From positions 1 through 12,618 of the forward strand of contig JABIFK010000372.1 of assembly GCA_018650745.1 (NCBI GenBank): a stretch of DNA of 12,618 bases. Direction: 5' to 3'. How positions within the stretch are numbered: the first letter of the stretch is position 1; every line of letters starts with the position of its first letter. Shown here piece by piece: positions 6,929 through 12,618 of this stretch. Position numbers and translations under genes: made by a program. The notes under the pieces are model-generated. The model saw only the letters and a program-made list of their open reading frames with translations. It ran no database searches and was not told the origin of the DNA. This DNA is from Candidatus Latescibacterota bacterium (lineage in GTDB: Bacteria > Latescibacterota > UBA2968).

Positions 6929-6964
6929 AAAAAGCCCGTGTCAGAAATGACACGGGCTTTTTTT
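6927..6964 (+). terminator. Strong bidirectional terminator between the GNAT gene and the metalloprotease gene
   Basis: Bases 6927-6943 pair perfectly with 6948-6964, giving a 17-bp stem with a GAAA tetraloop, flanked by A7 on the left and T7 on the right. It begins inside the GNAT stop codon. The symmetry of the A and T runs lets it serve both the GNAT gene and the convergent minus-strand gene ending at 7040. Confidence 0.95.
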
Positions 6965-7004
6965 ACTTTTGTCTTTACTCCACTTTTGTTTTTGCCTTTA
7001 CTCC
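6965..7004 (+). repeat. Imperfect tandem repeat after the GNAT terminator
   Basis: Two adjacent units begin with ACTTTTG and end with CTTTACTCC: 6965-6981 (17 bases) and 6982-7004 (23 bases, with an inserted TTTTGC-like segment). The strand is almost free of G. No coding potential is seen. It may be replication slippage debris between convergent genes. Confidence 0.5.
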
Positions 7005-7037
7005 CCTTCCTTTAGGAGGGCCGGGGGTAGGTGCCTT
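7001..7037 (+). repeat. Intergenic palindrome plus G-rich motif
   Basis: CCCTTCCT (7004-7011) can pair with AGGAGGG (7014-7020) with one bulge, followed by GGGGGTAGGTGCCTT (7023-7037). The last 15 bases recur with two differences at 11713-11727, again between convergent genes. The overall look is that of a short dispersed non-coding repeat, but the rest of the genome is not available. Confidence 0.45.
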
Positions 7038-7039
7038 TT

Positions 7040-8194
7040 TCACCCATACACATCCATCAAACCACCCGCATGTGCATGTTGTCCATAATCCAATTTAATT
7101 GCAGGAGACGAAACAGACGGTTCCGGAACCTCTGGCAATCCATCTCCTTTTTCTTTCTCACCCACATCCAATCCATTTTCCACACCAAAATCACCCGTTT
7201 CACCTTCTTCAGGCACTTCAGATACAGACACTCCCTCAGCTTCAGGCAAACCCGTCTCAGATACACTTCGATCAGTTTCATCCGCACCCGAAACACCTTG
7301 TCCAGTCGGCAATTCAGGTGCACGTTCTTCATTTTCTTCACCACCCGTTTCACCCAAAATATCTTCTGCACCTTCTGAATTCCCAACCCCTTCCACCTCA
7401 CCACTGCCTTCCTGACTCTCCTCTAACTTAGCCTCCGCGATCTCTTGCCGTGCTTTTACTTCCATCTGTGCAGCCGCTGCTGCTGCTTTACGATCTTGTC
7501 CCGAGGGTTCTGCTGGCGCCAAAGCAGCCTGTCGAATGGTTTGCGCCTTTCGAATAGTATCTTCAGGATCACGCTCTGCCGACGTATCAATAGAGACCTC
7601 CCCCCCCACAGCATAACGTTTCCCATCTGGCCCCGCTTGATACTCATAAGAAATACCGCCCCGCACATGTTGTCCACCCGCTGCGACATGTGCATGCTCA
7701 TGGGTGCGCACCTCTTGGTCACGCCGCTTCAATTCTTCCACCTGCTTTTTTTCTTCTTCACTCAACTCAACATCACCCGTCAACACATCGCGTTCGGTTT
7801 CTTTTGTCAATTCCGCTTCTGTTTCACCTTCCGTCTCTGTTTCTCCAGACGAACTTGCCCCTTCTTCAGCCTCTTCAGCACCCAAAACAGCGTGCAAATC
7901 AGGAATAGGTGTGCCATTCACCTCGGGTGCCTTCTTCTCTTCTTCTCCAGCCAAAGCAGCCCCATGTCCCGTACCACAATTTTGACAAAATCCAAAATCA
8001 CCCGAAACCTCAAATTTGGATGCAGTTTGCCCAGGCAGAGCATCAGCAGCACCCATTACCGCTTGCGAGGGCTCAAACCGATCTGTTTTGTCAACAGGCG
8101 CCGCTCCAATAAGTTCTGCCAGATCTTCCGATCGGCCGTTAGGAACAAGCGAAACCATTGTTTGAATAGAAGATGTGGATCCAGAAACTTGCAT
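7040..8194 (-). CDS. SprA-related putative metalloprotease (HEHAH motif)
   Basis: From the ATG at 8194 the protein has 384 residues. The conserved core at about 145-255 matches the SprA-related/CJM1_0395 putative metalloprotease family: Arg-Thr-His-Glu-His-Ala-His (163-169) provides an HExxH zinc-protease motif. It is followed by Gly-Gly-Ile-Ser-Tyr-Glu-Tyr-Gln-Ala-Gly-Pro-Asp-Gly-Lys-Arg-Tyr-Ala-Val-Gly-Gly (179-198) and Ala-Leu-Ala-Pro-Ala-Glu-Pro-Ser (224-231). A Cys-x-x-Cys pair is at 70-73. The regions at about 105-145 and 255-365 are low-complexity, Glu/Gly/Ser-rich and probably disordered. The C-terminus repeats a His motif (Gln-His-Ala-His-Ala-Gly-Gly). There is no signal peptide. AAAGG lies ten bases before this ATG; a GTG at 8236 would add 14 residues. 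Activity and substrate are unproven for the family. Confidence 0.86.
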   Translation of the reverse strand: MQVSGSTSSIQTMVSLVPNGRSEDLAELIGAAPVDKTDRFEPSQAVMGAADALPGQTASKFEVSGDFGFCQNCGTGHGAALAGEEEKKAPEVNGTPIPDLHAVLGAEEAEEGASSSGETETEGETEAELTKETERDVLTGDVELSEEEKKQVEELKRRDQEVRTHEHAHVAAGGQHVRGGISYEYQAGPDGKRYAVGGEVSIDTSAERDPEDTIRKAQTIRQAALAPAEPSGQDRKAAAAAAQMEVKARQEIAEAKLEESQEGSGEVEGVGNSEGAEDILGETGGEENEERAPELPTGQGVSGADETDRSVSETGLPEAEGVSVSEVPEEGETGDFGVENGLDVGEKEKGDGLPEVPEPSVSSPAIKLDYGQHAHAGGLMDVYG

Positions 8195-8316
8195 CTTAAT
8201 AGAACCTTTACACAGCTCATGAACTGTTTTAACCACATATTTTTACTACTTTCCCCCTAATCATGTTATCGGCCAAACACCTCCAATCTTTAATATTTTT
8301 TAAACTATTGATTTCA

Positions 8317-8345
8317 TTGACAATACAGCACCCATTTGCTATCTT
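8317..8345 (+). promoter_or_regulatory. Sigma-70-like promoter of moaB and the receptor gene
   Basis: TTGACA (8317-8322) and TATCTT (8340-8345) are separated by exactly 17 bases. The -35 box is a perfect match and the -10 box matches at four of six positions. The predicted start near 8352 leaves a leader of about 43 bases before the ATG at 8395. This is the best promoter in the window. Confidence 0.75.
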
Positions 8346-8394
8346 GCACTCACAAATCGATTTTTTAAGGATGCACTTTTTACTGGAGTTTTTC

Positions 8395-8904
8395 ATGCCC
8401 TACGAAGATCATATCCAACAAGCCAAAGATGCCGTTACCTGCGCCATACTCACCATCAGCGACACCCGCACAGAAGCCGATGACAAAAGTGGCAAAATTA
8501 TCCAGGAATTGCTCCAAGAAGCCGGACACCAAATCGGTTTTTATCAAGTTGTCAAAGATGAAGCCCCTCAAATTCGAGAGCAAATCACTCAAATTGCCAC
8601 AGAAGGCAAATGCCAAGTCATTCTCACAAATGGCGGTACAGGCATTGCAGCACGTGATACCACATATGAGGCTGTGACTTCCTTGCTCGAAAAACGACTC
8701 GACGGGTTTGGCGAAATCTTCCGCTTTCTAAGCTGGGAAGACATTGGCTCAGGCGCAATGCTCTCACGTGCCGTTGCAGGTGTTTACAAAGACACCATGA
8801 TATTTTGTATGCCCGGTTCATCAGGCGCCGTTCGTCTGGCAATGGAAAAACTCATCGTTCCTGAGTTATCTCACCTCGTGTGGGAAATCTGGCGTCAAAA
8901 ATGA
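8395..8904 (+). CDS. moaB: Molybdenum cofactor biosynthesis protein MoaB/MogA family
   Basis: The 169-residue cytoplasmic protein matches the length and pattern of MoaB. Ile-Leu-Thr-Ile-Ser-Asp-Thr-Arg (18-25) opens the fold, Thr-Asn-Gly-Gly-Thr-Gly (78-83) is the molybdopterin-binding loop, Asp-Gly-Phe-Gly-Glu (103-107) and Ser-Arg-Ala-Val-Ala-Gly-Val (124-130) are shared with E. coli MoaB, and Met-Pro-Gly-Ser-Ser-Gly-Ala-Val (139-146) closes the site. Members of the MogA family adenylylate molybdopterin before metal insertion; E. coli MoaB itself is dispensable for cofactor synthesis, so the role may differ. The start at 8395 is chosen for GGAG six bases upstream; the frame extends to 8263 but the predicted promoter excludes that. 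No other cofactor gene is nearby. Its TGA overlaps the receptor start. Confidence 0.9.
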   Translation: MPYEDHIQQAKDAVTCAILTISDTRTEADDKSGKIIQELLQEAGHQIGFYQVVKDEAPQIREQITQIATEGKCQVILTNGGTGIAARDTTYEAVTSLLEKRLDGFGEIFRFLSWEDIGSGAMLSRAVAGVYKDTMIFCMPGSSGAVRLAMEKLIVPELSHLVWEIWRQK

Positions 8905-11645
8905 CCCGTCTCTCCTTTTACATATTATGCCGAGTACGCTTAGAATGCGTGTACCTTTTTGCTTTTTGCTTTTTATCCTTTGGGGTTACACAAGCAGAGA
9001 TTTTGGTTGTCGAAATTGCCAACACCAATGACTATTTGCAATCCAATATCTCAGTCAAACTTCATGGCAATCAAATTACCCAACAAACAACCACCGACAC
9101 CACCGGCCGATGCCGATTTTATGCGTTGCCCCCAGGCCAATACAACATCACCTACACGTATCAAAATCAGTCCACGACACATCACAACATCCTCATAGCG
9201 CCCGACGCAATTACCGAACTCATCTTAACCACACACTCAGCACACCACCAAATCAACTATTTACGTACTGGCACAGCACACGACATCACCTTGTCGATGT
9301 TACAAAAAGGCCCCATTCACAACATCACCCAATGGGCAACCTCTCAACCTGGCATTTCGCAACATCAAAACAAATTGCATTTTAGAGGCGGACGGTCAGA
9401 AGAAGTACGCATCTACATAGACGGCATCCCCGAACCTGTTAGCCATCAAGGGCAAATCGTCACCTCTCCAACCACAGCCAATGCCACACATGTAACCCTT
9501 GTCAAAAGTGGCTTCAATGCCCAATACGGTCAGGCCATGTCGGGCATTATTCACGTGGTCACACCACACCACCCGCGTAACCTTTTTGGTCACATTGAAG
9601 GGCACACAGATCATCCATCGGGTTATGGTCAAAACCAGTTGGCAACCACACTTGGCAGCTCACTTTTTGATCATAAAATCGCAACCATCATCACCACCAA
9701 CTGGCAACACGCAACAGACGCAGACCCCCGACACAGTGTGAATGTGCAAGAAAATGAAAAAGACCTTTTGCCACCAACAGATTTCCAAAATCTGTCCAAA
9801 GGCCAATTGCCTTACAACAGTCAAACAATTTACGCCCTGCGTGGTTACGTTAAAGTCGGGTTATTCCATAACCTAAGGATCCAGACAAGATTCACGCATA
9901 ACAAACAAGAGCGTCAATACTACGAACACACGTACCGTTACAATCTGCGCCACACACCCAAAACAGAGCATCGTACAAACAGTTTCACCACCCAATTACA
10001 CTGGCAAAAAGACCACACCCATCTCACAGCCCGTATATCGCAAACAACCCATCACTACCATCAGGGCGATGGCACCCATTTCAATATGCTCTTTGCTTAT
10101 GGTCGCCCCACAGGCAATCCCAGCGTTGACAGCCATCAACTTTTTTGGCTAGGCGACCAAACAAACACACCCACCGAAATCACACCCGATGGTTTTTCTC
10201 TTCAAGACGAAGGACACGTTTACAACGAGTTCTTCAAACAAAAAATCAAAACACGCACCCCAATTGATCTACACATCACCACGCAACTCACCCCCAATAA
10301 CACCGTGCAAGCCGGGCTCCAGATCAACTTCCACACCTTACGATCCTACCAACATTTAACGCCCACATTCATATCTCGCACAAATCAACGCCTGAGAAAC
10401 GTTATCAAATATGGTTATGATCTCGATCTGCAAACCCAATCTATTCAAACAACCTCAAGCGCACATACACCCCGAAATGCCGCAGCTTATGCACACAGTA
10501 AAACCGAATTTAAAGACATCGTTATCGATTTTGGTATGCGATTTGACTATTTTTCTGCACGCACACAAGCCCCCATCAATGATATTGACCCATTTGCCGG
10601 TGACGCCAAATTAGATGAAAACGAACGCACCCGTTCACGATCAAACCTTTCTCTAAGCCCTCGGATAGGCCTCAACTTAAATATCACATCCCAAACAGCT
10701 TTCCACTCACACTTTGGCGTTTTTCGACAAATGCCCGCCTTTTCAACACTTTTTACAGACCTCAATTATTTTGCACAACGGGTTTCACAATCTCGCACCA
10801 CATATGCGTTTGGCAACCCCAACTTGGTTTTGGCACGCACCAGCGCATTTGAAATGGGATTGTCACATAAGCTCTCATCTCAAACCCAACTCGATGCCAC
10901 AGTTTATATCAAACGCAGCGTAGCATTGGCACAGCGCACCACCCTTTTAGCCCAACCGGCCCACTACGATACTTATCGCAATACCAACATTGCAACGCTT
11001 CGTGGCGTAGAAGTAACCGCACAATTTCAACCAGATCCTTTTCTGTCTTGTCAAGTTGCCTATGCATATGCATACCATGCAGGTACCGGAGTGTCAGACT
11101 ATCCAGAAATAGATTTGGCACCAGGATTCCCAACATATTTAGGCACACCTTCCACAAATTCAATTCCACTTTCCTCTGAACGCCGTCATACACTCAATGC
11201 ACAGCTCAATCTTAATTTCCCGGCTTCATTTTGGGCATATGCCCTCGTGCGAACAAGCACCGGACGCGCATATACCCCCACAGAACCCATCAGTGCCCAA
11301 ATAGGATTTCTAAATACCATCCCCAACAGTGGTGCCCTAAATTCTGCACGCACCTCAGGATTTTTTCAAATGGATCTTAAAACTGGCAAAACCTTTAACC
11401 TACGCGCCGTTCAAATACATTTTTATGTTATGGCAAGCAACATCACCAATCACTTAAACACCCGTGCAGTCTATTCTGACACTGGCCAACCCAATGTTTC
11501 GGGTTGGTTAACCACAGAAGATGGTCGCGAGTTTCTCACACAATTTGGAGAAACAGGCCGTCAAAAGTATCAAATAAAAGAACAAAATCCACTCAACAAT
11601 GGCTCACCACGACAAGTACACTTTGGAACCCGCATCCAATTTTAA
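8901..11645 (+). CDS. TonB-dependent outer-membrane receptor with carboxypeptidase-regulatory-like domain
   Basis: The ATG at 8901 shares bases with the moaB TGA (ATGA), giving 914 residues; an upstream GTG at 8880 is less likely. A Cys- and Phe-rich signal peptide covers about 1-32, ending Val-Thr-Gln-Ala. Residues about 34-105 form a carboxypeptidase-regulatory-like domain with the Asp-Thr-Thr-Gly-Arg-Cys-Arg-Phe and Leu-Pro-Pro-Gly-Gln-Tyr pattern. The plug at about 115-222 contains Phe-Arg-Gly-Gly-Arg-Ser-Glu-Glu-Val-Arg (161-170), Tyr-Ile-Asp-Gly-Ile-Pro (172-177) and a Ser-Gly-Ile-Ile-His-Val-Val segment (214-220). The rest is barrel, ending Gly-Thr-Arg-Ile-Gln-Phe. Such receptors import large or scarce substrates with energy from TonB; no substrate is evident and no TonB box is recognised. 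The protein is strikingly rich in His, Thr, Asn and Gln. Confidence 0.9.
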   Translation: MTRLSFYILCRVRLECVYLFAFCFLSFGVTQAEILVVEIANTNDYLQSNISVKLHGNQITQQTTTDTTGRCRFYALPPGQYNITYTYQNQSTTHHNILIAPDAITELILTTHSAHHQINYLRTGTAHDITLSMLQKGPIHNITQWATSQPGISQHQNKLHFRGGRSEEVRIYIDGIPEPVSHQGQIVTSPTTANATHVTLVKSGFNAQYGQAMSGIIHVVTPHHPRNLFGHIEGHTDHPSGYGQNQLATTLGSSLFDHKIATIITTNWQHATDADPRHSVNVQENEKDLLPPTDFQNLSKGQLPYNSQTIYALRGYVKVGLFHNLRIQTRFTHNKQERQYYEHTYRYNLRHTPKTEHRTNSFTTQLHWQKDHTHLTARISQTTHHYHQGDGTHFNMLFAYGRPTGNPSVDSHQLFWLGDQTNTPTEITPDGFSLQDEGHVYNEFFKQKIKTRTPIDLHITTQLTPNNTVQAGLQINFHTLRSYQHLTPTFISRTNQRLRNVIKYGYDLDLQTQSIQTTSSAHTPRNAAAYAHSKTEFKDIVIDFGMRFDYFSARTQAPINDIDPFAGDAKLDENERTRSRSNLSLSPRIGLNLNITSQTAFHSHFGVFRQMPAFSTLFTDLNYFAQRVSQSRTTYAFGNPNLVLARTSAFEMGLSHKLSSQTQLDATVYIKRSVALAQRTTLLAQPAHYDTYRNTNIATLRGVEVTAQFQPDPFLSCQVAYAYAYHAGTGVSDYPEIDLAPGFPTYLGTPSTNSIPLSSERRHTLNAQLNLNFPASFWAYALVRTSTGRAYTPTEPISAQIGFLNTIPNSGALNSARTSGFFQMDLKTGKTFNLRAVQIHFYVMASNITNHLNTRAVYSDTGQPNVSGWLTTEDGREFLTQFGETGRQKYQIKEQNPLNNGSPRQVHFGTRIQF

Positions 11646-11661
11646 AAACACAGCAAACTAA

Positions 11662-11693
11662 AAAAAGCCTCGCATAACTGGGCGAGGCTTTTT
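11662..11693 (+). terminator. Bidirectional terminator after the receptor gene
   Basis: The 12-bp stem 11662-11673/11682-11693 (core GCCTCGC with GCGAGGC) has an eight-base loop and is flanked by A and T runs. It lies 17 bases after the receptor stop and can also serve the convergent minus-strand gene ending at 11773. Confidence 0.92.
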
Positions 11694-11712
11694 GCTTTTT
11701 GGGGAATATAGT

Positions 11713-11770
11713 GGGGGTTCGTGCCTTCTACGCGCAGCTCCACTGCTTGTTATAGGCTATGCCTGTGCGT
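11713..11770 (+). repeat. Second copy of the G-rich motif with an adjacent imperfect inverted repeat
   Basis: GGGGGTTCGTGCCTT (11713-11727) matches 13 of 15 bases of 7023-7037 in the same orientation. Next, ACGCGCAG (11730-11737) can pair with CTGTGCGT (11763-11770), with one G-T wobble. Inside lie two small alternatives, GCAG/CTGC (11734-11737 with 11743-11746) and AGGC/GCCT (11754-11757 with 11761-11764). The block ends two bases before the stop of the convergent gene. No function is known. Confidence 0.45.
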
Positions 11771-11772
11771 AA

Positions 11773-12618
11773 TTAAAACCATTTCCAATCTAATCCATAT
11801 GCCAAACCCACCGTCAAATCGGTTCGAAAAGCAACCCCACTTACAGGTACATCTCTAATCTTATCCACACGGTAAATAAAATTGTTCTGCCGCACAGTCA
11901 AACTCAATGACCCTGCCAATGGAAAGCTTAAGGTATTGTAATTCTCAATTGAAATCACTTTTCGATCCGTCAGGCCAAAGAAGCTCTTTACCTGAGAACG
12001 CAACCGGCCACCTTGCTGCAAGCGCCGTTGATACGTGGCACTTATCTCTGCACCAAAATCGCTTTGACTTTCGGCAAAATCCCGTTGTCCACGACCAGCA
12101 AATCGGATCACGAACCGTCCTGTGCGCCGCTGGAAACCCAAACTAGACCGCAATTGAAAAGGCCGTGTCCCATTTCCCGATGTAAAAGCCGTGTTAATAC
12201 CACTGCTCACAAACGGGTGCACTTGCCACCTCTGAATACGACGACGATAGGTCAGCTCTGCATCAAACCGATCCGACGACGTCTCCAGTTCGCCAAATGA
12301 AGTACCCACCTGACCAAAATCATTCTGATTCTCAAACAATACCGCATGAGGTCCAGATTCATAGCTCGTGTGGTATCGCGTACTCATATTCCAAGCAACG
12401 CTCGTTTCACCTCTTAAAAAAGACACCCGCTCTTTATTTGCCTGATAAGACTCTGCCGTTCGATCAACATAATTCCGCCGAAACGCCCCTTCTACAGACC
12501 AACCCGACCGCCACACAGGTCGCCGATCCAACACCGAAAAAGTTCTCGGACCCAATGTCCCCCAAGCCTTCAGACCATTCACCAGCAACGAGCGCAATAC
12601 AATACCCGTGCGCTGTAA
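11773..12618 (-). CDS. Outer-membrane beta-barrel protein, C-terminal part, truncated by the window edge
   Basis: The frame is open from the window edge to the TAA at 11775-11773, giving 281 residues without a start or signal peptide; a TTG at 12597 is internal rather than a convincing start. The sequence is a series of alternating polar and hydrophobic strands rich in Arg, Phe, Ser and Gly, with repeated Gln/Arg-containing turns. It ends Gly-Leu-Ala-Tyr-Gly-Leu-Asp-Trp-Lys-Trp-Phe, a strong terminal-aromatic beta-signal. This fits the last eight or more strands of an outer-membrane barrel. I do not recognise the family, and the missing N-terminal part may hold other domains. It is convergent with the TonB-dependent receptor and shares its bidirectional terminator. 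Confidence 0.75.
   Translation of the reverse strand, partial: LQRTGIVLRSLLVNGLKAWGTLGPRTFSVLDRRPVWRSGWSVEGAFRRNYVDRTAESYQANKERVSFLRGETSVAWNMSTRYHTSYESGPHAVLFENQNDFGQVGTSFGELETSSDRFDAELTYRRRIQRWQVHPFVSSGINTAFTSGNGTRPFQLRSSLGFQRRTGRFVIRFAGRGQRDFAESQSDFGAEISATYQRRLQQGGRLRSQVKSFFGLTDRKVISIENYNTLSFPLAGSLSLTVRQNNFIYRVDKIRDVPVSGVAFRTDLTVGLAYGLDWKWF

Noticed and set aside
7445..8260. Long + strand open frame antisense to the metalloprotease gene
   Set aside because: It lies opposite a gene with clear family motifs and is full of Cys, Phe, Arg and Ser from low-complexity antisense sequence. It has no recognisable domain.
8346..8394. Molybdenum cofactor riboswitch ahead of moaB
   Set aside because: The leader from the strong promoter to the ATG is only about 43 bases, too short for this class, and shows no stable hairpin.
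11700..11772. Possible integron attC site or recombination site
   Set aside because: GCTTGTTATAGGC on the + strand recalls an attC end, but no matching partner half with AAC lies upstream and there is no integrase or cassette array.
1..12618. CRISPR array, tRNA, insertion sequence or prophage
   Set aside because: No regularly spaced direct repeats, cloverleaf, transposase motifs or phage genes were found on either strand.

Overview
The window looks like a piece of chromosome from an uncultured Gram-negative bacterium. Three of its nine genes encode outer-membrane beta-barrel proteins: a TonB-dependent receptor with an N-terminal carboxypeptidase-regulatory-like domain and two uncharacterised barrels, and all three end in a terminal Phe. 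The receptor architecture is common in the Bacteroidota/FCB side of the tree, while DUF3047 and the SprA-related metalloprotease family are frequent in Proteobacteria, so I do not assign a phylum. There are no tRNA or rRNA genes, no CRISPR array, no recognisable transposase and no phage genes. The longest stretch without a gene is about 270 bases.

Layout: (1) 2-460 (+), the C-terminal part of a glycosylasparaginase starting just before its catalytic Thr, closed by a perfect 20-bp terminator hairpin. (2) 556-2962 (+), a CRP/FNR-type palindrome and promoter ahead of a two-gene unit: a membrane-anchored DUF3047 protein and an outer-membrane barrel with a helical insert. (3) 3057-5548 (-), a divergent transketolase-like enzyme with a terminator downstream and a terminator-like hairpin in its own 5' leader. 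(4) 5653-6964 (+), a TIM-barrel sugar phosphate isomerase/epimerase followed without a gap by a GNAT acetyltransferase. (5) 7040-8194 (-), a SprA-related putative metalloprotease with HEHAH. (6) 8317-11693 (+), a strong sigma-70-like promoter, moaB, and a large TonB-dependent receptor whose ATG overlaps the moaB stop. (7) 11773-12618 (-), the C-terminal part of another barrel protein.

How the genes work together: the transketolase and isomerase are divergent neighbours and may form a carbohydrate module. The DUF3047 protein and its barrel partner probably act together in the envelope. The moaB-receptor pair is translationally coupled, but the receptor's substrate cannot be read from sequence.

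The least expected signals are non-coding: a CRP-like palindrome spaced at -41.5 or -61.5 from two alternative -10 boxes, a possible attenuator ahead of the transketolase, and a 15-base G-rich motif (13/15 identical) found in two different convergent intergenic regions. There is also a C-over-G skew of the + strand that appears independent of gene direction and may explain the His/Thr/Asn/Gln-rich receptor. No clearly new defence or mobile system is present.
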